64,000 bases of DNA from Mycobacterium marinum (GTDB lineage Bacteria > Actinomycetota > Actinomycetes > Mycobacteriales > Mycobacteriaceae), in the NCBI RefSeq assembly GCF_003391395.1, contig NZ_CP024190.1, positions 1,488,001 through 1,552,000 on the forward strand. Direction: 5' to 3'. A program made the position numbers and the translations under genes. This document shows, in pieces, positions 1 through 8,593 of this stretch (position 1 is its first letter; every line of letters begins with the position of its first letter). Below the pieces are notes generated by a model. The model did not search any database. It had not been told where the DNA came from and saw only the letters and a list, made by a program, of their open reading frames with translations.

Positions 1-410
1 GCCGCCGCACTGGCGTCGGGATCGACTGGCAGCAATGCCAATTCAGATCGATCCACGTTGGAGCCGTCCACGCCGGCGGCAGCCTGGACCAGTCCGAGCC
101 GGCTCTCGGTGATCAGGGTGCGGCCCTTGCGCGCGAGTACCCGCACCGCTTCGTCGTCGACCAACTTGCGGCGCAGCTGATCTCGGGCTTCTTCATCGGC
201 AGGTGCGGTCACCAACCGGCCCTCGCACTTGGACACCACTTTGCTGGTGACCACGACTACGTCGCCGTCGCGCAACCACGGTGCGGCCGTGGCGATGGCC
301 GTGCTGAGCTCATCACCGGGGCGGAATTCGGGCAGGTCCTCGACCGGCAAGATCTCGATAGCCGATGCCGTGCCGTGTTCGCCCGTCGGCGGTAGCGCAG
401 GACCGCTCAC
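1..410 (-). CDS. fbiB: FbiB, coenzyme F420-0 gamma-glutamyl ligase, N-terminal part (runs off the left edge)
   Basis: The reverse strand reads from a GTG at 410 through about 136 codons to the window edge without a stop. FbiB adds glutamates to F420-0 and, through a C-terminal FMN-binding domain not in this window, reduces dehydro-F420-0; it is cytosolic. The visible part is the CofE-like ligase domain, with an early EILPVEDLPEFRPGDEL segment, DGDVVVVTSKVVSKCEG and AAGVDGSNV, all typical of mycobacterial FbiB. The GTG overlaps the fbiA stop in a GTGA arrangement, so the two are translationally coupled. Only the 5' end is present, so intactness cannot be judged. Confidence 0.93.
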   Translation of the reverse strand, partial: MSGPALPPTGEHGTASAIEILPVEDLPEFRPGDELSTAIATAAPWLRDGDVVVVTSKVVSKCEGRLVTAPADEEARDQLRRKLVDDEAVRVLARKGRTLITESRLGLVQAAAGVDGSNVDRSELALLPVDPDASAA

Positions 411-1396
411 ACCGTCACGCCTGCAAGCTCGAGACCGGCCCGCACCATCTGTGCCGTCGCTTCCGGGTCACTCATCAGCAGCGGTATCGATCGCACCGTG
501 ACTGAGTCGATTTCGGCCTGATCGCCCTCGGCGACCAGCCAGTAGTCGAGTACACCGGTGGCGGCGCGGGCGCCGTAGTGCCGGCCGACCGCCTCCGCGG
601 TGGTGTCCACACCGATCACCGAAAGGCAGGCATCGGCCATGCCGCGCACCGGCTTTCCGGCGATGATGGGGGAGTAGCCGATGATCGGGGCGCGGGTGGC
701 CCGCAGCGCGGCGCGGATGCCGGGAACCGCAAGGATGGCCCCGATGCTGACCACCGGGTTCGACGGCGCCAGCATGACGACATCTGCGTCGGCAATCGCT
801 GCCGCGACTTCTGTTGTGGCGCTAGCTGTTTCGGTGCCGATGAAGGCAAAGCTGTGCGTTGGCAGTTCAGCGCGATAGCGCACCCACCATTCCTGGAAAT
901 GGATCGCGCGCTGCGCCTGGTCGGCCGGATCGGTGACCACAACGTGTGTCTCGCAACGATCGTTGCTCACCGGTAGCAACGTCGCGCCCGGTTGCCAGCG
1001 ATCGCACAGTGCCGTGGTGATCTGTGCCAGCGGGTAGCCGGCCCGCAGCATCTGGGTGCGCACCAAATGGGTTGCCAGGTCTCGATCACCCAGCTGGAAC
1101 CAGTCGGGCTGGACGCCGTAACGTGCGAGTTCCTCTTTGGCATGCCAGGTTTCGTCTCGATGGCCCCAGCCGCGCTGGGGGTCCACGCCGCCGCCGAGGG
1201 TGTACATGCAGGTGTCCAGGTCTGGGCAGATGCGCAGCCCGTGGATCCAGGCGTCATCGCCGATGTTGACCACTGCGGTCAGTTCGTGGCGCGCGTTGTC
1301 GTCGGGTGTGGCAAACTGGCCCAGGCCGAGCAGACGCTGCGCCCCGAGTAGGAAGCGGGCGCCGCCCACTCCGCCGACGAGAACGGTGAGCTTCAC
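407..1396 (-). CDS. fbiA: FbiA, 2-phospholactate/enolpyruvyl transferase of F420 biosynthesis
   Basis: This cytosolic enzyme joins the phosphoenolpyruvyl/phospholactyl unit from the FbiD product to Fo, giving (dehydro-)F420-0. The 329-residue protein begins KLTVLVGGVGGARFLLG, the glycine-rich N-terminus of the CofD/FbiA family, and has the internal VVNIGDDAWIHGL and MLAPSNPVVSIG segments expected around the Fo and substrate pockets. The reading frame is open further upstream, but the GTG at 1396 places the GGVGG motif where it sits in M. tuberculosis FbiA (331 residues). It is the first gene of an fbiA-fbiB operon and is divergent from whiB2. Nothing is odd about it. Confidence 0.95.
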   Translation of the reverse strand: MKLTVLVGGVGGARFLLGAQRLLGLGQFATPDDNARHELTAVVNIGDDAWIHGLRICPDLDTCMYTLGGGVDPQRGWGHRDETWHAKEELARYGVQPDWFQLGDRDLATHLVRTQMLRAGYPLAQITTALCDRWQPGATLLPVSNDRCETHVVVTDPADQAQRAIHFQEWWVRYRAELPTHSFAFIGTETASATTEVAAAIADADVVMLAPSNPVVSIGAILAVPGIRAALRATRAPIIGYSPIIAGKPVRGMADACLSVIGVDTTAEAVGRHYGARAATGVLDYWLVAEGDQAEIDSVTVRSIPLLMSDPEATAQMVRAGLELAGVTV

Positions 1397-1788
1397 AACG
1401 CAGGACAGTACCTGTTGGCTAAGGCAGGGTCGGGCGGGGTCAGGCACGCGGGGTTAGTCGGGCGGGTAGTCTGTCGCCGCACATCGTGACCGACCCGTGA
1501 CCGAGCCAGGAAGGACTTTCGGCAAGTACTGTGACGAGTTCCATTCGACACGCCGGGACCGCAACTGAAACAGAAACGCCGAATTTTCATCACGAGATGA
1601 TATGGAAATGCGCCGTAGTGCTTGACCAGGCTGCCCAACCCGTGTCTAATCACATCAGTGTCATTTCCCGGTTGGCCGGCCGGTTTCGGTGTCGCAGACC
1701 GAGATTCGATCACTAGTTCGAATTGGGTTGGCTGTACATCAAAACAGTGGGAAACCATTCATTATCTATTAGGTGAGGAGGCGGAGGC
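1397..1788. promoter_or_regulatory. Divergent fbiA/whiB2 intergenic region
   Basis: This 392 bp gap between two divergent genes must hold promoters for both. No convincing open frame lies in it. The last part before whiB2 is AT-richer (TTCATTATCTATTAGG around 1758-1773) and ends in a strong purine-rich ribosome site, GAGGAGGCGGAGG, at 1775-1787. I could not assign a -10/-35 pair with confidence. A long untranslated leader is usual for whiB-family genes, but here it is only an inference from the gap size. Confidence 0.4.
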
Positions 1789-2172
1789 ATGCCCTATGAG
1801 CACCTTCGGGGCGTAATGGGAGGCACACCGCACACCACGGCCGGTTCGGTGACGGTGTCGCCGATGGAAATTGCCCGGCCGCATTTGAGTTTGGTTCCCG
1901 ATGCGTCTGCCGCATTCGAGCCTGAACCGCTGCCGGAGCCGGTAGACCCGCCCGCCGACCAGTGGCAGGACCGCGCCCTTTGCGCGCAAACCGATCCCGA
2001 GGCTTTCTTCCCGGAGAAGGGTGGCTCCACCCGGGAGGCCAAGAAGATTTGTCTGGGCTGCGAGGTGCGGCACGAGTGCCTGGAGTACGCACTGGCCCAC
2101 GACGAACGCTTCGGCATCTGGGGCGGCCTGTCCGAGCGCGAACGCCGCCGCCTCAAGCGCGGCATCGTCTGA
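1789..2172 (+). CDS. whiB2: WhiB2, iron-sulfur cluster regulator of septation
   Basis: WhiB2 (WhmD in M. smegmatis) is an essential actinobacterial regulator linked to septation and cell division; WhiB proteins carry a 4Fe-4S cluster and act with the primary sigma factor. The 127-residue product has the four cluster cysteines at C65, C88, C91 and C97 (CxxC at 88-91), the GIWGG turn at 109-113 and a basic RERRRLKRG tail for DNA contact. The ATG at 1789 has a strong ribosome site just upstream and gives a product about 38 residues longer than the annotated M. tuberculosis WhiB2 (89 residues). The first 50 residues are proline/acid-rich and look poorly ordered, so an internal start cannot be excluded. 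Confidence 0.95.
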   Translation: MPYEHLRGVMGGTPHTTAGSVTVSPMEIARPHLSLVPDASAAFEPEPLPEPVDPPADQWQDRALCAQTDPEAFFPEKGGSTREAKKICLGCEVRHECLEYALAHDERFGIWGGLSERERRRLKRGIV

Positions 2173-2237
2173 TCAGAGCTGAGTCGGATGGGGTCCAGAC
2201 CTGATCCACTGCGGATGCGACTGGGCCAACCGTCGAT

Positions 2238-2768
2238 CTAGTCGTCGCCGATGGTCGGATCGATGACCGAGGGTTCAACGTCCAAATGAATGGCCACCTG
2301 GGCCACCAAGATCTCATGCAGTAGTTCGCCAAGCTCGATGGTGTCTTTAGCCCGTCGCTCTATTGGCTTGCGGAACAAGACAATTCGCGCCCGCGTGGAG
2401 TTGCCGCGGACGTCCACTCCTGCCGGAATCAGCCGGGCAAGCGCAATGGGGCCGTCGGCGATCACTTCGGGCGGCCACTGCACACTGTGCGGATCCTTGG
2501 CCGCGATGCGGGGGATCTCGTCGACCGCGATGTCCAGTTCGGACAACCGATCTTGCCAACGACGCTCGATGGGTTCGTATGCCTCCAGCACCGCCATGTC
2601 GAAGCGCTCGGCGCGGCTGCGCCAGCCGGGCACCGTGGGCGGCAGCAGCGGGCCGCGCAAATCGCGACCCCGGCGTCTGGCTCGGCGCGACGCGGGCCTG
2701 CCGCTGGGCCGACCGCTTCGCTCGAAGCCGCGGTAATCGCTCACGCGCCGATGGTAACGGTTGGACAT
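2238..2768 (-). CDS. Metallopeptidase-like (zincin-fold) family protein, Rv3259 homologue
   Basis: A 176-residue protein. The first 35 residues are very arginine-rich (SRRARRRGRDLRGP) and may be a disordered tail or an over-long start; a GTG ten codons in (VSDYRGF) is an alternative, and a start at about residue 38 would match the 139-residue H37Rv protein. The conserved body runs from GPLLPPTVPGWRSRAERFD to the C-terminal LLHEILVAQVAIHLDVEP, which resembles the HExxH-type helix of the possible metallopeptidase family, but the zinc-binding motif is imperfect and activity is unproven. It is convergent with whiB2 and divergent from the next gene. Confidence 0.75.
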   Translation of the reverse strand: MSNRYHRRVSDYRGFERSGRPSGRPASRRARRRGRDLRGPLLPPTVPGWRSRAERFDMAVLEAYEPIERRWQDRLSELDIAVDEIPRIAAKDPHSVQWPPEVIADGPIALARLIPAGVDVRGNSTRARIVLFRKPIERRAKDTIELGELLHEILVAQVAIHLDVEPSVIDPTIGDD

Positions 2769-2833
2769 CGTGGCTAGAGCGGATGCGCGTGTCCGCCCCT
2801 TCGGCGGCGTTTCCGCACGATAGCCTTTGCCTC

Positions 2834-3280
2834 GTGAACGTACCCCGTCGCTGCTGCCGGCCCGGGTGTCCGCACTATGCAGTGGCCACGTTGACGTTCG
2901 TCTACTCGGACTCGACTGCGGTAATAGGTCCGCTCGCTACCGCGCGGGAACCACACTCCTGGGACTTGTGTGTTGGTCACGCTGGCCGAATTACCGCCCC
3001 GCGCGGGTGGGAGCTCGTGCGCCATGCGGGCCCACTGCCTACCCACCCGGATGAGGATGACCTGGTCGCGCTCGCCGACGCCGTGCGCGAACAGGGCCCA
3101 ACCGCGGATGCATCCTGCGCGGGTGCAACAGGTGCGGCACACAACGGATTCTCTGACCAGGTGATGCGTCATGCCGGAGCGCATGCCACCGCGCCGAGCG
3201 GTGGCGTGCTGGCTTCACCCGAACATCGCTCCGGCCGGCGCCGTGGACACCTGAGGGTGTTGCCCGACCCCTCCGATTAG
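2834..3280 (+). CDS. DUF3499 family protein, Rv3258c homologue, cysteine-containing
   Basis: This 148-residue actinobacterial protein of unknown function starts at the GTG giving NVPRRCCRPGCPHYAVATL. That start lines up with the family and leaves a short 65 bp divergent promoter gap to the neighbouring minus-strand gene. The N-terminal cysteines (CCRPGC) and a later WDLCVGHAGR segment suggest a small zinc-ribbon-like domain over residues 5-60; the rest is acidic and low complexity. The same frame is open upstream to about 2363, but that part is antisense to the preceding gene and not credible as coding. It sits upstream of the mannose-activation genes and may be cotranscribed with them. Confidence 0.82.
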   Translation: MNVPRRCCRPGCPHYAVATLTFVYSDSTAVIGPLATAREPHSWDLCVGHAGRITAPRGWELVRHAGPLPTHPDEDDLVALADAVREQGPTADASCAGATGAAHNGFSDQVMRHAGAHATAPSGGVLASPEHRSGRRRGHLRVLPDPSD

Positions 3281-3426
3281 TTCTGGGCCCGACTTCGGCC
3301 CAGCCCCGGTCGGTCGCTGTCGGCGGCCCCGGCAACTCGACACCGTTCGGGTCCCCGGCTGATTCGGCGGGCCGATAGGCTGGCGGCCAAGAGTCCAACC
3401 AATCTAGGTCGTCAGGAGCCCCCGCC

Positions 3427-4827
3427 ATGTCTTGGCCCGCCGCGGTTATCAATCGTGTCATCAAGGCTTATGACGTCCGAGGGCTGGTAGGCGAAGAGAT
3501 CACCGAAGCCCTGTGCGCCGATATCGGCGCCGCGTTCGCGCGGTTGATGCGCGGCGAGGGGGCGCGGCAGGTGGTGATTGGCTACGACATGCGCGACAGC
3601 TCGCCGGCGCTGGCCGCGGCCTTCGCCAGTGGGGTGGTCGCGCAAGGCCTCGACGTGGTGCGCATCGGTCTGGCATCCACCGACCAGCTGTATTTCGCCG
3701 CCGGGCAGCTCGATTGTCCGGGCGCGATGTTCACTGCCAGCCACAACCCGGCGGCCTACAACGGCATCAAGCTGTGCCGGGCCGGCGCCAAGCCGGTCGG
3801 TGCGGACACCGGGCTCAACGCCATTCGCGAGGACCTGGTCAATCCGGTGGCGATCGCCGTGGCCGAGACCGCCGGAACAATCGCCGACAAGGATGTGCTC
3901 GGGGACTACGGGGTGTTTCTGCGCTCGCTGGTCAACACCGCGGATCTGCGACCGCTGCGGGTGGCCGTGGACGCCGGTAACGGGATGGCCGGGCACACCG
4001 CGCCGGCCGTGCTCGGTGCGATCGATTCGGTCACGCTGTTGCCGTTGTATTTTGAGCTCGACGGCACCTTCCCCAACCATGAAGCCAACCCGCTGGACCC
4101 GGCGAATCTGCTGGACCTGCAGAAGTTCGTGGTGGCAACCGGTGCCGACATCGGGCTGGCCTTCGACGGGGATGCCGACCGCTGCTTCGTGGTGGACGAG
4201 CGTGGGGAGCCGGTCTCGCCGTCGACGGTGACCAGCCTGGTGGCGGCGCGCGAGCTCAGTCGGGAGATCGGCGCCACCGTGATCCACAACGTGATCACCT
4301 CGCGCGCGGTGCCCGAGCTGGTCGTCGAGCGCGGCGGCACGCCGCTGCGTTCGCGGGTCGGCCACTCCTATATCAAGGCCCTGATGGCCGACACCGGCGC
4401 GATATTCGGCGGGGAGCATTCGGCGCACTACTACTTCCGCGACTTCTGGGGCGCCGACTCGGGAATGCTGGCCGCGCTGTACGTGCTGGCGGCCCTCGGT
4501 GAGCAGAGCCGACCATTGTCGGAGTTGACCGCCGACTATCAGCGCTATGCATCCTCGGGCGAGATCAATTTCACCGTGGCTGACGCGCCGGCGTGTGTCG
4601 AGGGCGTCTTGAAGTCATTTGGTAGCAGGATTGTATCCATCGACCACCTGGATGGGGTGACGGTGGATTTGGGTGACGACAGCTGGTTCAACCTGCGCAG
4701 CTCTAACACCGAGCCGCTGCTGCGGCTCAATGTGGAAGCCCGCAGCGCCGAGGATGTCGACGCGGTGGTCCAACAGGTCAGCGCGGAAATCGTTGCCCAG
4801 TCACCCCGGGGAGAGGCGGGACCGTGA
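3427..4827 (+). CDS. pmmA: Phosphomannomutase/phosphoglucomutase (PmmA/ManB)
   Basis: This enzyme interconverts mannose-6-phosphate and mannose-1-phosphate, feeding GDP-mannose for phosphatidylinositol mannosides, lipomannan and lipoarabinomannan. The 466-residue alpha-D-phosphohexomutase has the phosphoserine loop TASHNP at 103-108 (S105), the metal loop DGDADR at 247-252, the sugar-binding loop GEHSAH at 328-333 and the C-terminal phosphate-binding segment SSNTEPLLRLN. Its length matches Rv3257c (465 residues). The ATG is preceded by CAGGAG. Its stop overlaps the next gene by four bases, and manA lies one gene further on, so the block acts as one pathway unit. Confidence 0.95.
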   Translation: MSWPAAVINRVIKAYDVRGLVGEEITEALCADIGAAFARLMRGEGARQVVIGYDMRDSSPALAAAFASGVVAQGLDVVRIGLASTDQLYFAAGQLDCPGAMFTASHNPAAYNGIKLCRAGAKPVGADTGLNAIREDLVNPVAIAVAETAGTIADKDVLGDYGVFLRSLVNTADLRPLRVAVDAGNGMAGHTAPAVLGAIDSVTLLPLYFELDGTFPNHEANPLDPANLLDLQKFVVATGADIGLAFDGDADRCFVVDERGEPVSPSTVTSLVAARELSREIGATVIHNVITSRAVPELVVERGGTPLRSRVGHSYIKALMADTGAIFGGEHSAHYYFRDFWGADSGMLAALYVLAALGEQSRPLSELTADYQRYASSGEINFTVADAPACVEGVLKSFGSRIVSIDHLDGVTVDLGDDSWFNLRSSNTEPLLRLNVEARSAEDVDAVVQQVSAEIVAQSPRGEAGP

Positions 4828-5933
4828 AGGCCACCCAGGCGATCGATCTGGAAGATGCCGATGGCCTGATTGCTGCTGATCGAGACGGCCTGTTGCGGGC
4901 CGCATCGACGGCCGGCGCGCAGGTGCGCGCCATCGCTGCCGCGTCCGACGAAGGCGAACTGGACTCACTGAACATCGATGACCGACCACGTACGGTTATC
5001 TGGGTGGCCGGCCGGGGCACCGCCCAGGCCGCCGGGGACGTGCTCGCCGCAACGCTGGGGGCGACGGTTGGTGCGCCGATCACGATCGCCACTGAGGCGC
5101 CGCCGTGGGTGGGCCCGCTCGACGTGATGGTCGTCGCCGGCGACGACCCCGGAGATCCCGCGCTGGTGGGGGCGGCCGCGATGGGAGTGCGTCGAGGTGC
5201 GCGGGTTGTGGTCGCGGCCCCCAACGAGGGGCCACTGCGCGATTGCGCGGCGGGTCGGGCCGCGGTGCTGGCACCGCGGTTGTCGGTCCCCGACGAATTC
5301 GGGCTGTGCCGCTACCTGGCCGCGGGGCTGGCCGTGCTGCGCACCGTGGATCCCAAGCTGCGCATCGACCTGGCGGCGCTGGCCGACGACCTGGACGCCG
5401 AGACGTTGTGCAACAGCGCCGGTCGCGAGGTATTCACCAACCCGGCCAAGGCACTTGCCGCGCGCATCTCCGGTCGCCGGATTGTGCTGGCCGCCGATGG
5501 TGCCGCGACATTGGCCCTGGCCCGCCACGGCAGTTCCGTGCTGCTGAGGATCGCGCACCAGGTCACCGCTGCCACCTGGCTGGCCGACGCGGTTGTCGCG
5601 CTGCGTGCCGGGGCGGCTTCCGGGTACGACGCCGGTGTGGACGCGTTGTTCCACGACGAGGAGATAGACGGCCCGCGGTCGGAGCAGATGCGAGTGCTGG
5701 CACTGACGCTGGCCGCCGAGCGCACAGTGGTCGGCGCGCGGGTCGCCGGGATCGACAACATCGACCTGATTGCGGCCGAGGATGCGGCACAGGTTCCAGG
5801 GGGACCAGGCGGGCCCGCCGGCTCGGACCGTGCGCCGGCTCCGACCGCCGCACCCCGTGCCGAACAACAACTGGCAGTATTGGCCGTTCGCCTGGAGATG
5901 GCTGCGGTGTATTTGCGACTCGTGCGGGGATAG
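4824..5933 (+). CDS. SIS/phosphosugar-isomerase-like protein (TobH-like), Rv3256c homologue
   Basis: A 369-residue protein starting at a GTG that overlaps the pmmA stop (GTGA), so it is translationally coupled. The central part (VIWVAGRGTAQAAGDVLAA, then MVVAGDDPGDPAL) resembles one half of a sugar-isomerase (SIS) fold, and the C-terminus resembles the phosphoglucose/phosphomannose isomerase C-terminal family, which suggests binding of a phosphosugar. No catalytic residues can be assigned with confidence. Its position between phosphomannomutase and mannose-6-phosphate isomerase, also seen in M. tuberculosis, points to a role in hexose phosphate metabolism. The exact reaction is unknown to me. 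Confidence 0.8.
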   Translation: MKATQAIDLEDADGLIAADRDGLLRAASTAGAQVRAIAAASDEGELDSLNIDDRPRTVIWVAGRGTAQAAGDVLAATLGATVGAPITIATEAPPWVGPLDVMVVAGDDPGDPALVGAAAMGVRRGARVVVAAPNEGPLRDCAAGRAAVLAPRLSVPDEFGLCRYLAAGLAVLRTVDPKLRIDLAALADDLDAETLCNSAGREVFTNPAKALAARISGRRIVLAADGAATLALARHGSSVLLRIAHQVTAATWLADAVVALRAGAASGYDAGVDALFHDEEIDGPRSEQMRVLALTLAAERTVVGARVAGIDNIDLIAAEDAAQVPGGPGGPAGSDRAPAPTAAPRAEQQLAVLAVRLEMAAVYLRLVRG

Positions 5934-5940
5934 GTAGAAG

Positions 5941-7167
5941 GTGGAACTACTACGCGGAGCGTTACGGACATACGCGTGGGGATCGCGCACCGCCATCGCC
6001 GAGTTCACCGGTCGGCCGGTACCCGCCGCTCATCCTGAGGCCGAACTCTGGTTCGGCGCGCACCCCGGCGACCCGGCCTGGCTGGAGACCGATGGCGGCG
6101 AGAGCTCGCTGCTCGAGACGCTGTCCGCAGATCCGGAGGGACAGCTTGGGCCCGGCGCACGAGCCCGGTTCGGTGACGTGCTCCCGTTTCTGGTCAAGGT
6201 GCTGGCCGCCGACGAACCGCTGTCGCTGCAGGCCCACCCGAGTGCCGAGCAAGCCGTCGAGGGATATCTGCGTGAGGAACGAATGGGCATCCCGGTGTCC
6301 TCACCCGTGCGCAACTACCGCGACACCAGCCACAAGCCGGAACTGCTGGTGGCGTTGCAGCCCTTTGAGGCGTTGGCCGGATTCCGTCAGGCGGCCCGTA
6401 CCCGCGAACTCCTGCAGGCGCTGGCGGTGTCGGATCTCGACCCGTTTATCGACTTGCTCTTTGACCAGTCCGACGCCGATGGCCTGCGTGCCCTGTTCAC
6501 CACTTGGATCACCGCTCCCCAGCCCGACATCGACGTGCTGGTGCCGGCCGTGCTCGACGGCGCCATCCACTACGTCAGCTCCGGTGCGACAGAATTCGTT
6601 GCCGAAGCCAAGACGGTGCTCGAACTCGGTGAGCGTTATCCCGGTGACGCCGGAGTGCTGGCGGCGTTGCTGCTCAACCGCATCAGCCTGGCCCCCGGGG
6701 AGGCCATCTTCTTGCCGGCCGGCAATCTGCATGCGTACCTTCGCGGTTTTGCGCTTGAGGTAATGGCCAACTCCGACAACGTATTACGCGGCGGACTGAC
6801 TCCGAAGCACGTGGATGTCCCCGAACTGCTGCGGGTGCTCGACTTCGCTCCGACTGCCGCTTCCGACCTGCGGCCGCCGGTTCGCCGGGAAGGCCCGGAA
6901 CTGGTGTATGAAACCCCGACCGACGAGTTCGCGGTCGCGCTGCTGGTGCTCGACGGCGACTACCTCGGCCATGAGATCGACGCATCCTCGAGCCACGAGG
7001 GACCGCAGATCTTGTTGTGCACCGAGGGTTCCACGGTGGTGCATGGGAAGTCTCAGTCGCTGACGCTCGAACACGGTAATGCCGCTTGGGTGGCGGCTGA
7101 CGACGGCCCGATCCGGTTGCTTGCCCAGGAGCCCACCAAGCTGTTCAGGGCGACCGTGGGGCTGTGA
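5941..7167 (+). CDS. manA: Mannose-6-phosphate isomerase, class I (ManA)
   Basis: ManA interconverts fructose-6-phosphate and mannose-6-phosphate, the entry step to mannose-containing lipids and glycans. The 408-residue protein carries the type I zinc ligands: Q97 and H99 in LSLQAHPS, E134 in HKPELLVAL and H264 in PAGNLHAYL. R283 in NVLRGGLTPKH sits in the usual active-site segment. The GTG start follows the previous stop by seven bases, so it is the third gene of the operon. Its 3' end overlaps the convergent FAD-monooxygenase gene by 23 bp. Confidence 0.94.
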   Translation: MELLRGALRTYAWGSRTAIAEFTGRPVPAAHPEAELWFGAHPGDPAWLETDGGESSLLETLSADPEGQLGPGARARFGDVLPFLVKVLAADEPLSLQAHPSAEQAVEGYLREERMGIPVSSPVRNYRDTSHKPELLVALQPFEALAGFRQAARTRELLQALAVSDLDPFIDLLFDQSDADGLRALFTTWITAPQPDIDVLVPAVLDGAIHYVSSGATEFVAEAKTVLELGERYPGDAGVLAALLLNRISLAPGEAIFLPAGNLHAYLRGFALEVMANSDNVLRGGLTPKHVDVPELLRVLDFAPTAASDLRPPVRREGPELVYETPTDEFAVALLVLDGDYLGHEIDASSSHEGPQILLCTEGSTVVHGKSQSLTLEHGNAAWVAADDGPIRLLAQEPTKLFRATVGL

Positions 7168-8563
7168 GGGTTCGGCCGCGGCTGCTGGCCGATTGCCGCC
7201 GTTCGCGCAACCACAGTCCTACATTGTGGGCGATGGTGCGACCGATCAGCCGCGGTGGCGGGACGATGTAGAGGCTGTCCAGCAATGAGAACCTGCGCAG
7301 AAACCATTCGGCGAGAACGGGATCGGTTTCGGCGGCCCCGAGGAACTGATCGAACAGGGCCCCGGCCGGCCGCCACCAGGCCGGTGGCGACTGCGTGAGG
7401 CCATGGTGGAAGCTGATGTCGCCGATAGCGTTCATCGTCCACACCGGGTAGGTCGTTTTGGCGGTGGCCCGATTCAGTTGGGTGGCCAGGTCACCGTGCG
7501 GGGATTGCAGCGCACGGCGCAGATGACCGGCTTGTAGCGATGTCATCGTCATGCCCTGCCCGAAGGTGGGATTGAAACTGGCCACCGCGTCACCGAACGG
7601 CACTATCCCGGCCGGGAAGCGGTCCAGGTTGTCGTAGCGGCGCCACTTGCTGGCGGGGAAGGCGTGAAACATCGGGGCCCCGATGGGTTCGGACTGTGCC
7701 AGCGCGGCGTTGAATCGGGCCGGGAGCAGCCGCTCGGCGAGCGCGCGCATCTCGCCGAAGGTCGGCGGTGGCTTGGCGCCGGCGACTCCGAAGGTGGTCA
7801 TGACCCAGGTGCCGTCCTCGTAGCACAGCATCCCAAGCCCAAGCGAGCGGTCATGTGCGACACCGGCTACCACCACTTTTTCCTGGATCAGGCCGTCGGG
7901 GATGCGTAGCTGTTGACTCGCGTAGTTGATGCCGATGTCCATGCTTTGTTCGGCGGGGCGCTGATACCCCCACTTGCTCAACCAAACCGGTAGGCGGGTA
8001 CCCCGGCCTGCCGCGTCGACCACGAGGTCGGCGGCCAGAAACTGTGGCTCAGCACCATCGTCGTCGGGGGGTGCGACCAGCACCCCGCACACTGTCTGGG
8101 TCGTCGGTTCGAAACGGGGCTCGATGACAAGCCCCCGCACGATTTCGACGTTGTCGAGTTCGAGCACTCGCCGGCGCAGCTGCCACTCCAGATGTGGCCG
8201 ACTGGGTACGTAGGCGGTGAATTCTTTGCGCAGGGTGTGACCCGTGCCCAGGGCGTGGCCCGCGGCGGCGAAGTAGATGCAGTCCGGCCGGTTCTCCAAC
8301 ATGGGCACGCCCGCGGCCACCATGTCGGTCAGCAGGCCGGGGAACAGGTTCTCGAATTCGTTTGCCCCACGGGCCATCAACATGTGCAGGTGGCGGTCCT
8401 GCGGAACGGTCGCACGACCGTGTGGCGCGCTGGGTAACTCGTCGCGCTCGATGAGAGTCACTCGGTGGAAAAAATCCGAGAGCACCCGTGCCGCGCAGAG
8501 CCCCGCGATGCTTGCCCCGATGACCAGCGCATGGTTATTCGAAGTGCTCAAGGTCCCCCTCAT
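7145..8563 (-). CDS. FAD-dependent monooxygenase/oxidoreductase, Rv3254-type, downstream copy
   Basis: A 472-residue group A flavoprotein monooxygenase-like protein. The dinucleotide-binding motif ALVIGASIAGLCAARVL is at about 13-29, and the FAD ribityl/phosphate motif GIVPFGDAVASFNPTFGQG lies in the C-terminal half. A squalene-epoxidase/tryptophan-halogenase-like fold is likely. The substrate is unknown. It lies 30 bp downstream of a close paralogue with the same layout, so the two form a minus-strand operon. H37Rv has, from memory, a single gene here (Rv3254). A TTG four codons in is an alternative start. Confidence 0.85.
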   Translation of the reverse strand: MRGTLSTSNNHALVIGASIAGLCAARVLSDFFHRVTLIERDELPSAPHGRATVPQDRHLHMLMARGANEFENLFPGLLTDMVAAGVPMLENRPDCIYFAAAGHALGTGHTLRKEFTAYVPSRPHLEWQLRRRVLELDNVEIVRGLVIEPRFEPTTQTVCGVLVAPPDDDGAEPQFLAADLVVDAAGRGTRLPVWLSKWGYQRPAEQSMDIGINYASQQLRIPDGLIQEKVVVAGVAHDRSLGLGMLCYEDGTWVMTTFGVAGAKPPPTFGEMRALAERLLPARFNAALAQSEPIGAPMFHAFPASKWRRYDNLDRFPAGIVPFGDAVASFNPTFGQGMTMTSLQAGHLRRALQSPHGDLATQLNRATAKTTYPVWTMNAIGDISFHHGLTQSPPAWWRPAGALFDQFLGAAETDPVLAEWFLRRFSLLDSLYIVPPPRLIGRTIAHNVGLWLRERRQSASSRGRTLTAPRSP

Positions 8564-8593
8564 CTGCGCAGGGTACCCATTGCCATGCCGTAA